64,000 nucleotides of DNA from Bacteroidota bacterium (GCA_018266755.1 JAFDZW010000005.1:1217233-1281232); one strand, 5' to 3'; shown: positions 16,909 through 27,332, counted from the first letter of the stretch. The notes: generated by a model from the sequence alone, not told the origin. Numbers and translations are program-made.

Positions 16909-17400
16909 ATGCTCGAGATCAATCCGGGATTATCGATCTGGACCTTCATCATTTTCGGCGCCCTCCTGCTGCTCCTGAGCCGCATGGCATGGAAGCCGAT
17001 CCTCAATTCACTCCGGACCCGCGAGAAAGCCATCGCGGACTCGCTCGCCAAGGCCGAACAGGTCCAACTCGAGGCCGAGCGCATGATTGCAGAGAACGAG
17101 CGCCAGCGCAAGATCAACGAAGAAGAGATCCAGCGCCAGTTGCGCGAGGGAAAAGAGTATGCAGAGCGTATGCGTGCCGAGCTCACTGCAAAAGCGCAGG
17201 ACGAGGCTCGCAAGATGCTCGAAGCCGCCAAGGCTCAGATCGAACGCGATACCAAGACGGCGATCGCCCAGCTTCGCAACGAGGCGGCCGACCTCGCCAT
17301 TGCCGCTGCCGGCAAACTGCTCGACGAATCGATGGACAATGCGAAGCATCGTCAGGTCGTCGAGAAGTTCATCTCGCAGATCCCCAGCCAGCAGAACTAA
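16909..17400 (+). CDS. atpF: ATP synthase F0 subunit b
   Basis: A 163-residue b-subunit: one N-terminal membrane helix (LSIWTFIIFGALLLLLSRMAW) and then a long charged coiled coil (LAKAEQVQLEAERMIAENER onward) that forms the peripheral stalk. The start at 16909 (MLEINPG) is chosen over an upstream in-frame Met because it gives the usual short lead into the helix. It ends nine bases before atpH. Confidence 0.95.
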   Translation: MLEINPGLSIWTFIIFGALLLLLSRMAWKPILNSLRTREKAIADSLAKAEQVQLEAERMIAENERQRKINEEEIQRQLREGKEYAERMRAELTAKAQDEARKMLEAAKAQIERDTKTAIAQLRNEAADLAIAAAGKLLDESMDNAKHRQVVEKFISQIPSQQN

Positions 17401-17409
17401 TACCGCACC

Positions 17410-17964
17410 ATGGACAGCCGCATCAGCCAACGCTACGCCATCGCTCTGATGGATATCGGCACCCAAAAGAAGGTCGTCGATACCCTCGCGAAGGATATGG
17501 CAATGATTCTCGATACGTTGCACGGCTCGTCGGAGCTTCGCTCCATGCTGTCGTCGCCGGTGATCCGCCCGGATATTAAGCGCAAGGTCCTCGACGAGAT
17601 TTTCGGCTCACGCGTCTCGAAGGATGTCATCGTCTTCGTGGACCTGTTGATTCGCAAAGGCCGTGCCTCGCTGCTGGCGGGCGTCGCAGAAGAATTTCAG
17701 AAGCTGCTCGATACCGATACCGGTGTAGTGAACGCCGATATCACCAGCGCAAGCGAGCTCGACGAGAAGGAACGCAATGCCATTGTCACGAAGCTGCATA
17801 CAATGGTGAAGCTCACGGTACGTGCGCGCTTTCACGTCGATGCGTCGATCCGTGGCGGCTTCGTCGCCAAAGTCGGCGATACGCTCATCGACGCAAGCTT
17901 GCAGCACCAGCTCGAGAATCTTCGCGAGGAGTGGAAACAAGCCACCTTCACGCACGTGAACTGA
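17410..17964 (+). CDS. atpH: ATP synthase F1 subunit delta
   Basis: A 184-residue delta (OSCP) subunit linking the b stalk to the F1 head. The N-terminal helical domain begins ISQRYAIALMDIG. The C-terminal part has the family-typical VDASIRGGFVAKVGDTLIDASL followed by LENLREEW. It lies nine bases after atpF and three bases before the next gene, so the cluster is clearly co-transcribed here. Confidence 0.95.
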   Translation: MDSRISQRYAIALMDIGTQKKVVDTLAKDMAMILDTLHGSSELRSMLSSPVIRPDIKRKVLDEIFGSRVSKDVIVFVDLLIRKGRASLLAGVAEEFQKLLDTDTGVVNADITSASELDEKERNAIVTKLHTMVKLTVRARFHVDASIRGGFVAKVGDTLIDASLQHQLENLREEWKQATFTHVN

Positions 17965-17967
17965 GGA

Positions 17968-18753
17968 ATGAATCGTCATTCCCGTCTTGTGCGCAATTGT
18001 TCGGCAGCACTGGCTCTTGCCCTTGCTGCCACCTTGTTCATTGACCCGGCATTGCTGAACGCTCAGCAAGCGCCGAAAAAGAAGAAGCGAAAGAAGTCCC
18101 ACTTCCATCTGTCGGTCGATTCCGCGGCGCATTTTTTGCCCTCGCGTAGTTTCGGCCCGCACACAGTCGGGGGATATTTCTTCCCCGACAGAAAAGGGGC
18201 GACCTGGACGATCCTGACGGTGCAAACCGTTCTTAACGACTCCACAAAGGTCGTGCGCCGGGACTCGGTAATCAACCGCGAAGTGGTTGTCGATACCGCT
18301 TCGTATTCGCTTCAGGGGCTGCCGCTGATCAAGTGCCAAGACCGTGCCTACAAACCGCACGGAACAGACACGGCAACCACCGATGTGTTCTACTACGTAG
18401 ACGACTCGGTGGCGATGACGGTGTTCAACAACTCCGTCTCGCATCAGCTCAATAAGATCTTTTTAGTGTCGCCGCTCGAGATCGGCAACCGGTGGCACGA
18501 TAAATACGGCGATTCGGTCCAGACTGTAATCGCCGGGTACGCAGATTCGGTCATCACACCGATGGGCCGATTCGATAGCGTGCTGGTCACGTTGACTCGG
18601 ATGGGTCATGCGGACCTGCGAAAGTTTTTTGCTCGTGGTTATGGCGTCGTCAAGACGATCTTCCGTTCTCCGGGGCCGTCCGGACACGGGATCATCATCA
18701 TCGAAGCAACGATGACCGAGTGCCGACGCCCCGACACGCGCAGTGACGAATAA
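17968..18753 (+). CDS. Secreted protein of unknown function inside the ATP synthase cluster
   Basis: A 261-residue protein with a signal peptide (SAALALALAATLFIDPALLNAQQ) followed by a strongly basic stretch (APKKKKRKKSHFHLS). The rest is a beta-rich domain with strands such as VQTVLNDSTKVV, TTDVFYYVDD and SVQTVIAGYADSVI. I do not recognise the fold. It resembles the uncharacterised exported proteins common in this genome rather than any ATP synthase subunit. It begins three bases after atpH and ends 24 bases before atpA, so it must be transcribed with them. A role in ATP synthase assembly is possible only as a guess. Confidence 0.8.
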   Translation: MNRHSRLVRNCSAALALALAATLFIDPALLNAQQAPKKKKRKKSHFHLSVDSAAHFLPSRSFGPHTVGGYFFPDRKGATWTILTVQTVLNDSTKVVRRDSVINREVVVDTASYSLQGLPLIKCQDRAYKPHGTDTATTDVFYYVDDSVAMTVFNNSVSHQLNKIFLVSPLEIGNRWHDKYGDSVQTVIAGYADSVITPMGRFDSVLVTLTRMGHADLRKFFARGYGVVKTIFRSPGPSGHGIIIIEATMTECRRPDTRSDE

Positions 18754-18777
18754 CGAACAACAGAAGCAAAACGAACT

Positions 18778-20322
<1,545 letters not shown>

Positions 20323-20427
20323 GTGTGTATGACGGTCAGCGCTGCGCACGCAGTGCTGACCGGAACGTGCAACTTGCCTCGGCGAAGCGGGTTAACCTCT
20401 ACGGACACCATTCCATCGTAGACGGAC

Positions 20428-21534
20428 ATGATTCGATTTCTCAGGCAGGTCATCGGCACGGTTGTTCTTTCTCAACTTCTTGTATCCGTCGGCGTTAGCC
20501 AGAGTAAAGACTCGAGCCTCGTGTTCCCTCGGACCGAAACATCCGCTGCCACCTCGGACGATCACAATCATCCGAGACTCGGCGCCATTGTAAGTGCCGG
20601 AATCGGACCGTTCTCGACGTTCGATCGTGACGGCCACTACCACACCGAGCTGCACCCGACTCTCGGCTTCGACTTCTTAGCCGAACCCGACGGCGTATTG
20701 CACTTTCTGCTCGGAGGCCGGCTCGGGTTTTCCGATCCGCTCTTTGCAGAGGCATCGTTCGGGATGCGGTTTCCGTTGCACGAGAATTCGGACCGGACGC
20801 TGAGCGTCTATACCGACCTATCGCTGCTCTTCTACGCCGATACGAACCATGCGCATCCGCCCGGACCGGGCATTCGCGCTGCGCTTGGAGCGCGCACAAG
20901 CGGCGAGCTCGACCTCGAGTACCGCCTTGCCGGCGAATGGCGCGGTACGAAATCGACTTCGGTCGATGGCGACCGAACCAGAAGCTTGTGGTGGGTCGGC
21001 GCCGAAGTATCGGTCGCGTTCTCACTGGTCGGCGCTTCGCAGTTGCCGACACGCAAAGACTCGATACGTGCGGCAGTGCAGTATATCGCGACGCCGGACG
21101 AAATGGAGCAGCTTGAACGCGTCTCGTCGCGCGCCAGGCTCGACGACTGGTTAGAACACTTCTGGAAACGACGCGACCCCACGCCGGACACGTACCTCAA
21201 CGAGGCACGGCTCGAATACGAACGGCGCGTGGCACTCGCAAACGAGAGTTATTCGCGCCCGAAGCGCATGGGCGTGACCACCGACCCCGGGCGAGTGCTC
21301 GTGATCTACGGCAAACCGAGTGAGATCGAATCGGTCACGTCGGCAGCCGACGAGCAGGCCGAGTACCAGATGTGGATCTATCTGCGCCGTATTCCGGCTG
21401 CGCCGATCGCCGTATTTCTGTTTCGCACCGATATGCCGCGAGGATGGCATCAGGTGTACTCGAACGTCCCCGGCGAACTGACCGGCGTCTATCCGTCGGG
21501 ATTACCCGAGCGGTTCAATCGATGGGTACAATGA
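20428..21534 (+). CDS. GWxTD-domain secreted protein between atpA and atpG
   Basis: A 368-residue exported protein. The signal peptide (QVIGTVVLSQLLVSVGVSQ) is followed by a barrel-like region to about residue 200. The C-terminal GWxTD domain is recognised by RMGVTTDPGRVLVIYGKPSEIE near residue 283, preceded by LDDWLEHFWKRRDPTP. GWxTD domains occur in FCB-group envelope proteins of unknown function. Its position between atpA and atpG, 105 bases after one and 50 before the other, places a second non-subunit gene within the cluster. Confidence 0.8.
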   Translation: MIRFLRQVIGTVVLSQLLVSVGVSQSKDSSLVFPRTETSAATSDDHNHPRLGAIVSAGIGPFSTFDRDGHYHTELHPTLGFDFLAEPDGVLHFLLGGRLGFSDPLFAEASFGMRFPLHENSDRTLSVYTDLSLLFYADTNHAHPPGPGIRAALGARTSGELDLEYRLAGEWRGTKSTSVDGDRTRSLWWVGAEVSVAFSLVGASQLPTRKDSIRAAVQYIATPDEMEQLERVSSRARLDDWLEHFWKRRDPTPDTYLNEARLEYERRVALANESYSRPKRMGVTTDPGRVLVIYGKPSEIESVTSAADEQAEYQMWIYLRRIPAAPIAVFLFRTDMPRGWHQVYSNVPGELTGVYPSGLPERFNRWVQ

Positions 21535-21584
21535 AGACAAGAGTGTTGATCGAGTTCTATCAAACGAGAGTGTTTCGTTAATCT

Positions 21585-22496
21585 ATGGCAACTCTACGAG
21601 AGATACGACGCCGCATTACCGGCGTGAAGGCAATGTCGAAGATCACGCAGGCGATGAAGCTCGTCGCCGCAGCGAAACTTCGCCGTGCGCAGGATGCGAT
21701 GATCGCAGCGCGTCCGTATTCGAAGGCGCTCACACAATTGCTGCACGATCTGCTCTCGAACTCGGGCGACGAGATCGCAAAGTCACCCGTTCTCTTCGGC
21801 CGCAAGCTCGAAGATCCGTCGCAGGAGCGCGTACTGTTGCTCATCGTATCGAGCGATCGCGGTTCCGCCGGCGCATTCAACGCCAACATCTTTCGTTTTG
21901 CCGAGGCCCGCATCCGCGACCTGTACGCCGAGCACAAAGCATCCGGGCGCCTCGGGATTATCTCGATCGGCCGACGCTCGACCGATTACTTCTCGAAACG
22001 CGGTTACAACATGGTCGAGAAGCACGTCGGCGTGTTCACCAAGTTGGAGTTTTCGCTCGTCGAGCATCTGGTTACGAAAGTCACCGATCTCTTCAACGAA
22101 GCCGAATACGATCGCGTCGAGATCATCTACAACGAGTTTAAGTCGGTGATCGCACAGCGGCAGGTTGCCGACCGCGTGCTGCCGCTGCTCGAAATGCAGC
22201 AGCTCATCGAAGCTCAGCACGGCCGTGCATCGCATGATTATATCTACGAGCCGGATCCGTCCGATATCCTCGAGGTGCTCGTCCCGCGTCAGCTCGAAAC
22301 GCAGATCTGGAAGGCGCTCCTCGAATCCAACGCCGCTGAACAAGGCGCGCGTATGACAGCAATGGATTCCGCTACCAAGAACGCGAAAGACCTCATCCAT
22401 ACCCTACAGCTCGGCTACAACAAAGCGCGTCAGGCTGCCATCACGAAGGAAATTCTCGAAATCGTCGGTGGTGCCGAAGCGCTCTCCCAAGGGTAA
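21585..22496 (+). CDS. atpG: ATP synthase F1 subunit gamma
   Basis: A 303-residue gamma subunit, the rotating central shaft. The N-terminal helix (MATLREIRRRITGVKAMSKI) and C-terminal helix (LIHTLQLGYNKARQAAITKEILEIVGG) that form the coiled coil are both intact, with a Rossmann-like middle (LLLIVSSDRGSAGAFN). It closes the cluster; a terminator follows about 50 bases later. Confidence 0.97.
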   Translation: MATLREIRRRITGVKAMSKITQAMKLVAAAKLRRAQDAMIAARPYSKALTQLLHDLLSNSGDEIAKSPVLFGRKLEDPSQERVLLLIVSSDRGSAGAFNANIFRFAEARIRDLYAEHKASGRLGIISIGRRSTDYFSKRGYNMVEKHVGVFTKLEFSLVEHLVTKVTDLFNEAEYDRVEIIYNEFKSVIAQRQVADRVLPLLEMQQLIEAQHGRASHDYIYEPDPSDILEVLVPRQLETQIWKALLESNAAEQGARMTAMDSATKNAKDLIHTLQLGYNKARQAAITKEILEIVGGAEALSQG

Positions 22497-22535
22497 ACTG
22501 GGATTTATGGGATGTTTGGGATTCCTGGGATGACA
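22495..22535 (+). repeat. Short TGGGAT-rich direct repeat, copy 1
   Basis: AAACTGGGATTTATGGGAT continues with two further TGGGAT-like units, starting at the atpG stop codon. A close copy lies at 38633-38659 upstream of ileS. Confidence 0.5.
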
Positions 22536-22549
22536 GGAGTCTCTTTCGA

Positions 22550-22575
22550 AAGGGTGACCGCTTGGTCACCCTTTT
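22550..22575 (+). terminator. Rho-independent terminator after the ATP synthase cluster
   Basis: AAGGGTGACC-gctt-GGTCACCCTTTTT is a perfect stem with a T run, 54 bases after the atpG stop. Confidence 0.9.
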
Positions 22576-22597
22576 TGCTTTGAACATACAAAGAAAT

Positions 22598-22624
22598 GTC
22601 ATTCCGAACGAGTGAGGAATCTGG
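22598..22624. repeat. Half copy of the GTCATTC palindromic repeat
   Basis: GTCATTCCGAACGAGTGAGG resembles the left arm of the palindromic repeats at 6096, 34459 and 50852, but no right arm follows before the yggS gene. Confidence 0.4.
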
Positions 22625-22675
22625 GAAGGCAGCATGTGCAAGGTTGCGAATCCACTCCCTGTCCCGAGTGTTGAG

Positions 22676-23347
22676 ATGCCAATGAATCTACGCGAAAATC
22701 TCCTGCACACCGAAGAACGCATCCTCCACGCTTGCGCGCGTTCAGGCCGCAAGCGCGAGGATGTGACGCTCGTTGCCGTGACCAAAACGCATCCGGTCGA
22801 AATCGTACGCGAAGCATACGACCTCGGCCTTCGCGACTTCGGCGAGAACCGCGTGCAGGAAATGCTCTCCAAGACCGAATCTCTCCCTTCCGATATTCGC
22901 TGGCATCTCATCGGCCTACTTCAATCGAACAAGGCCAAGTATATCGCGCCATTCGTGCACATGGTGCATTCGATCGAATCGGTCTCGACAGCGCGCGAAC
23001 TCTCGAAGCGAGCAGAGCAACATGCACGCACCATAGAAATACTCATCGAAGTGAACGTCAGTGGCGAGGAGTCGAAGTCGGGTATTGCACCCATCCATCT
23101 GCCGTCGTTCTTGGTTGAGTTGCAAACAGCGGCGCCGGCACTGAAAGTGAAGGGTCTCATGACCGTCGCGCCATACGAGGAGAATCCCGAACGCACACGC
23201 CCCGTCTTTGCGCGCTTGCGCGAGCTTGCCGCCGCGCACTCCCTTCCCCACCTCTCGATGGGGATGACCAACGACTTTGAAGTAGCCATCGAAGAAGGCG
23301 CAACGCTCATCCGCGTGGGTAGTGCGCTGTTTGGCGAGCGTGCGTAG
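22676..23347 (+). CDS. yggS: YggS-family PLP homeostasis protein
   Basis: A 223-residue YggS/PROSC protein, a single-domain PLP-binding barrel that buffers pyridoxal phosphate. The PLP Lys lies in VAVTKTHP, followed by GLRDFGENRVQEM, WHLIGLLQSNKAKYI, and the phosphate-binding end LSMGMTNDFEVAIEEGATLIRVGSALFGER. Initiation may be at 22676 (MPMNLRE) or 22682; the longer in-frame extension has no homology-like content. No proC or cell-division genes are adjacent, unlike in many bacteria. Confidence 0.95.
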   Translation: MPMNLRENLLHTEERILHACARSGRKREDVTLVAVTKTHPVEIVREAYDLGLRDFGENRVQEMLSKTESLPSDIRWHLIGLLQSNKAKYIAPFVHMVHSIESVSTARELSKRAEQHARTIEILIEVNVSGEESKSGIAPIHLPSFLVELQTAAPALKVKGLMTVAPYEENPERTRPVFARLRELAAAHSLPHLSMGMTNDFEVAIEEGATLIRVGSALFGERA

Positions 23348-23479
23348 GCACACCGACTCTCTCTTTTATCTGGAACACTGGGTGCACTGTTGCGTAGGCC
23401 GACGCACGGTAGTCCGATTATGGTCAGTACCGCGATAGATCATCTCCATTTTGTCGCCGACAACCAAACGAATATCACA

Positions 23480-23950
23480 ATGACAAACAAGTATAGTCAA
23501 TGGTCACCCCTATTATTACGACTCGCCGTCGGCTTCGGAGCGATGGCTCATGGTTGGGCGAAATTGAGTCGGGGGCCGGCAGGCTTTGAAAAACTACTCA
23601 CGCAGATCGGCATTCCGTTTCCACACTTCACCTCCTGGGTCGTAACGATCGCAGAACTTACGTGCGGATTCGCAATTCTCGTCGGTGCGTTCGAACTTGT
23701 CGCAGCACTTGTGCTAATCGTCACCATGCTCGTTGCGATGTTCACCGTGCAAATCCACTACGGTTTCAGTTCGGTGAACACGATCGGATTAACGCCGGAA
23801 GGACCGTTATTCGGCCCGCCGGGGTACGAGATCAACCTCCTCTACATCGCGAGTCTCGTTTCGATTATTCTTACCGGTCCGGGTACACTCTCCATGGGTT
23901 CGCTGTTGCGAAGGTTGTTCAATCGGACAAGAGCCGCCGACACACTCTAA
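23480..23950 (+). CDS. DoxX-family membrane protein
   Basis: A 156-residue DoxX-type protein with four predicted membrane helices. It has the family-typical LLLRLAVGFGAMAHGWAKL opening and a loop with IGIPFPHFTSWVVTIAELTCG. DoxX proteins are small quinone-linked or redox-stress membrane proteins of mostly unknown function. I chose the Met at 23480 because it is close to the first helix; an upstream in-frame Met at 23420 is possible. Confidence 0.85.
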   Translation: MTNKYSQWSPLLLRLAVGFGAMAHGWAKLSRGPAGFEKLLTQIGIPFPHFTSWVVTIAELTCGFAILVGAFELVAALVLIVTMLVAMFTVQIHYGFSSVNTIGLTPEGPLFGPPGYEINLLYIASLVSIILTGPGTLSMGSLLRRLFNRTRAADTL

Positions 23951-23962
23951 TCGATTTTCTCG

Positions 23963-24415
23963 ATGATCACCGGACTGTACGAAACGCACCTCTTTGTCGA
24001 AGACCTCGAACGGTCGGTCGATTTCTACAAGAATGTCCTCGGGCTCGGGCAATGCTATTACGAAGCCGCGAGAAGAGTCGCATTCTTTTGGATCGGAACA
24101 CCACAAGAGGCGATGCTCGGCGTATGGGAGAAACCCAAAGAAGCGGTTCAGCCTCGACACTTCGCCTTCCGATGCGATCTCGATGACGTTCTACACCGAT
24201 CCGTTGACTTTCTCAACGCACGGGGACTGCGGCCATACAATTTCCTCAACGACGGGACAGAACGCCCGATGGTCTTTGCCTGGATGCCGGCCTTGTCGAT
24301 CTACTTCACCGATCCCGACGGGCATGAGTTGGAGTTCATTGCGATTCTCGAAGGCAATCCACAACCAGAGTTGGGGATTGTATCTTACGAAGAATGGCTC
24401 CGAGCCCAACCCTGA
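23963..24415 (+). CDS. VOC (glyoxalase/extradiol dioxygenase fold) protein
   Basis: A 150-residue vicinal-oxygen-chelate protein made of two beta-alpha-beta-beta-beta modules. Candidate metal ligands are the His in LYETHLFVEDL, the His in RHFAFRCDL and the Glu in DPDGHELEFIAI. These match a divalent-metal site such as in fosfomycin-resistance or glyoxalase-like enzymes, but the substrate cannot be deduced. It starts 12 bases after the DoxX stop, so the two probably form an operon. Confidence 0.85.
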   Translation: MITGLYETHLFVEDLERSVDFYKNVLGLGQCYYEAARRVAFFWIGTPQEAMLGVWEKPKEAVQPRHFAFRCDLDDVLHRSVDFLNARGLRPYNFLNDGTERPMVFAWMPALSIYFTDPDGHELEFIAILEGNPQPELGIVSYEEWLRAQP

Positions 24416-24533
24416 CGAGCTACGCGAATCACTCGATAGCGCAGGTACTGCGTTGTTCGGGGAGCGGGGATGAACCGGACGCAAAGGAACGAATCGAATT
24501 CTACGTCGGTACTCAATAAAGGAAAGGTGTATC

Positions 24534-24728
24534 ATGGAGCAAACTCAACCATTCAAAGCCGAAGCACACAAACTTATTGATTCGCTTCCCGAGGGAGCGG
24601 ACTGGAGCGATCTCTTATACGAGATCTATGTCCGCCAAGAGATCGAAAGAGGTATTGCCGATCTCGAGGCCGGACGTTATCAAGAGCATGAAGAAGTGAA
24701 AGCAAAGTTCGGCATTTCCCCACGTTGA
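24534..24728 (+). CDS. Putative antitoxin of a RelE/ParE-type pair
   Basis: A 64-residue acidic protein with features of small antitoxins: an N-terminal helical region (AEAHKLIDSLPEGADWSDLLYEIYVRQEIERGI) and a C-terminal tail (LEAGRYQEHEEVKAKFGI) of the kind that wraps a toxin. AAAGG precedes the ATG. It lies 17 bases upstream of a RelE/ParE-family gene. Confidence 0.8.
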   Translation: MEQTQPFKAEAHKLIDSLPEGADWSDLLYEIYVRQEIERGIADLEAGRYQEHEEVKAKFGISPR

Positions 24729-24745
24729 TCAATCGCTGACTGACC

Positions 24746-25024
24746 ATGCGAGTCATTTGGTCCGATCTCGCGATTCGCCGCTTGGAAGAGATTCGTTCGT
24801 TTATCGCTGCTGATGCTCCGGCAACCGCAGAGAGTATCGTTCGGCGACTAATCGGTTCAACTGAACGATTGACCGATTTTCCTCACGCAGGTAGAGTCGT
24901 CCCCGAATATTCTGCCAAAGATATCCGCGAGATCATTGATCCCCCATATCGAATCCTCTATCGCGTGTTCCGCGAGCGTATTGAAATAATCAGTGTCATT
25001 CATTCGAGACAGATGCTGAAGTGA
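24746..25024 (+). CDS. RelE/ParE-family toxin
   Basis: A 92-residue RelE/ParE superfamily protein: WSDLAIRRLEEIRSFIA, then LTDFPHAGRVVPEY, then IIDPPYRILYRVFRERIEIISVIHSRQ. The PYRILYRV and IHSRQ segments are typical of ParE-like toxins. Whether it attacks gyrase or mRNA cannot be told from sequence alone. With the preceding gene it makes a type II toxin-antitoxin unit. Confidence 0.88.
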   Translation: MRVIWSDLAIRRLEEIRSFIAADAPATAESIVRRLIGSTERLTDFPHAGRVVPEYSAKDIREIIDPPYRILYRVFRERIEIISVIHSRQMLK

Positions 25025-25135
25025 GGCTGACACCGCCAACCCAGGCGCGACTTCCGGCCGGTCTTCGTGTTCTCCTCATTGTGCCCCTATGTTGTGTCGC
25101 ACTCCGGAGCAACATAGCGCTGTTCGAGAATTATC

Positions 25136-26266
25136 ATGCAACATACTATAACGATGCTACAAGCAAATTGTCGGCTGATCGCGCTGCTCCTCGTGCTTAC
25201 ACCGACCGGCGCAATGGCGCAGACGAACGGTCAACTCGCGATCACTTCATACGACAAAAGCCAAGCGTACTATTTCTGCGATTCGGTCGGACAGACATCC
25301 GGCCAAAATGTCATCTTCGCATTAGTGAACCTGACACCCGGAAGTGACTTGATCATTGATTCATTCCGGTATGAGTGTGACCGATCGGTGTTCGACGTCA
25401 CAGGGATCGACACGCTCCATAATTTTGACGTCGGCGCGGTAACAACCCAGGTTGCATACTACACACCACATCGGATCGGAAGCGATACGCTTCGCATTAC
25501 CGCTTATTATGGAGCATACTCCGCCAATGCGAGCATTGTTTGTCACGCAATTGATGCTCCACCAATATCTTTCTACGGTGTCGAGAACGTCGACCAAGAT
25601 CTTGGATTTGGTATCAAGCTTGGTGTGTCGGATGAGATACTGACTCAAGACACTCTTCACGACGAATTTTTGGATATGACGGTGAGCGATACGCCCATCA
25701 ATCTGCGCAAGTATTGTATGAACCCCAAGATAGTGATTCGCACATGCGGAGAACGGACGATCGATCGGATCTATCGTGTTGGCGACACGACGGAAATATC
25801 ACTGAGTGGGATACCACCGCTGCCGTACACAATGCACTCGCAGTCAGCGCTTGTACTTTCGTATAGCCTGACGCCAAAAATTCCGGGCAACACGCCGCAC
25901 TATCTCGTAATACACACGACGGATGGCGACAATCTTGTGTGGAGTTTCGAGTACCGCGTGCGAGAGAACAATGCAGTCTCGACCGAAACTGGCGCTGCAA
26001 GTGTACCCCCAGTCGTCGCGTATCCAAATCCCGTGCGATCAGGAAGCTCAGTACGCCTCAGTCTCGGTGAAAGATTCGCCGATAAAGCCGGTATCAAGAT
26101 CTTCGACGCAAAGGGAGTGCTTGTCTCCGATCTGGGCCAACACGTCATTACTTCGAACTCCGAAGTAGAGAATATCGGTATTCCAACGCTTTCCGCCGGA
26201 AGCTATCTCTTGCTCATACAACAATCGAGCAGAATTGAAGCAGTTGAGTTGATAGTCACGAACTAA
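25136..26266 (+). CDS. T9SS-exported protein of unknown function
   Basis: A 376-residue protein with an N-terminal signal (LIALLLVLTPTGAMAQ) and a C-terminal T9SS sorting domain starting VVAYPNPVRSGSSV, with the usual IFDAKGVLVSDLG and LSAGSYLLLIQ strands. The middle, from about residue 30 to 285, is beta-rich and not recognised; it contains several Cys and resembles proteins with repeats of short immunoglobulin-like strands. The start at 25136 (MQHTITM) could also be the Met six codons later. Confidence 0.85.
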   Translation: MQHTITMLQANCRLIALLLVLTPTGAMAQTNGQLAITSYDKSQAYYFCDSVGQTSGQNVIFALVNLTPGSDLIIDSFRYECDRSVFDVTGIDTLHNFDVGAVTTQVAYYTPHRIGSDTLRITAYYGAYSANASIVCHAIDAPPISFYGVENVDQDLGFGIKLGVSDEILTQDTLHDEFLDMTVSDTPINLRKYCMNPKIVIRTCGERTIDRIYRVGDTTEISLSGIPPLPYTMHSQSALVLSYSLTPKIPGNTPHYLVIHTTDGDNLVWSFEYRVRENNAVSTETGAASVPPVVAYPNPVRSGSSVRLSLGERFADKAGIKIFDAKGVLVSDLGQHVITSNSEVENIGIPTLSAGSYLLLIQQSSRIEAVELIVTN

Positions 26267-26324
26267 CTCCTTCTGACTGCTTCAGGACGCCCGGCGGCGC
26301 TGATGCTTGCGGAATCGCTCGAAG

Positions 26325-27332
26325 CTATCTTGGTCGCGGGTCACGCACAACAGTAAAATCCAGTATCTGACCGTTTCGTGCGACCTTCAACTGCACCGGC
26401 ACCCCTGTACCTCCTGCGAATTTCTTATATGCATCGTAGAACGTGAGGTCCATTGACGATTCACCGTCGATTTGAATGATTATGTCATTTTGCTTGATGC
26501 CAGCACGTTCTGCAGCGCCTCCCGTGTTCAACTGGGTCACGAACGGATAAAAGTGCCTCCCGTTGGTCGATTGGATGGCATAGAAGATACCGATCAATCC
26601 GCTCGGAATCACGATTGAATCCTTCTGCCTCGTTGCCTTTGGGATTCGAGCGCACAACACGTTGATCAGATCTTGAAACGACATCAGGTAGTTTGCCAGA
26701 TCGGTCCAGATGATCCCATTCCCCATCCAGATCTGGCTATGAGTGTGGCCATCGTAGATCGCTACACTGGAGATCCAGTAGTAATCACCGTCTGGGCCAT
26801 GATAAATCGGAGAGGTTGTCGGGATGGTGCCGGCGTCACTCAATGAGCGGGCGATCACCGTAGGATCAAGATCGCGCCACGAGACCGGAGGTTGTACCTC
26901 GTAGCCCAATTCGCTGTGTCCGACGACGATTTTCCGTTCCGAGTCGAATACGGGCAATGTGATGCTGCGCTGAGGTATCCGAGTCTTGTGATACTCTCCT
27001 CGAAGATCCACGGTTACGATGAAATCGGCCGAATCCGGCACTCGTGTATATTGGTAGCCCCCCAATTCCAGAGCATTACGCAGATAGAATGCTGGCACAG
27101 CCTGATCAATCAGGCTTCGGTCAGGCAGCGTATCATCGGATGGCTGGATGCAAAACGTCAGCAAAGAATCGAAATGCGGATTCGCACTCTGATACTCCAT
27201 GATGACGGGAGGTGTGTACGGTCGGATGCGGTCTCCGGATCGCTTGGTTGGAGCACATGACCACACCAAAACCGACGCTAGGCAGCACAGTGTTCGAAAT
27301 GCCCGTTTATCACGTACGTAAAGTCGTCGCAT
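26325..27332 (-). CDS. PDZ-domain lipoprotein
   Basis: A 335-residue exported lipoprotein (signal ending LVWSC, Cys about 26). The middle carries a DUF4136-like region (PDSADFIVTVDLRGEYHK, with YDGHTHSQIWMGNG). A C-terminal PDZ domain covers about residues 240-332 (RHFYPFVTQLNTGGAAERAGIKQNDIIIQIDGES). PDZ domains bind protein C-termini, and this one resembles the RseP/DegP class. No protease domain is present, so a scaffold or sensor role is inferred. It is convergent with the T9SS gene and divergent from the RecA-fold gene. Confidence 0.85.
   Translation of the reverse strand: MRRLYVRDKRAFRTLCCLASVLVWSCAPTKRSGDRIRPYTPPVIMEYQSANPHFDSLLTFCIQPSDDTLPDRSLIDQAVPAFYLRNALELGGYQYTRVPDSADFIVTVDLRGEYHKTRIPQRSITLPVFDSERKIVVGHSELGYEVQPPVSWRDLDPTVIARSLSDAGTIPTTSPIYHGPDGDYYWISSVAIYDGHTHSQIWMGNGIIWTDLANYLMSFQDLINVLCARIPKATRQKDSIVIPSGLIGIFYAIQSTNGRHFYPFVTQLNTGGAAERAGIKQNDIIIQIDGESSMDLTFYDAYKKFAGGTGVPVQLKVARNGQILDFTVVRDPRPR

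Noticed and set aside
22497-22675. atpD and atpC expected after atpG
   Set aside because: No beta or epsilon subunit is encoded in any frame around atpG. In Bacteroidota and Chlorobiota these genes are commonly at a separate locus.
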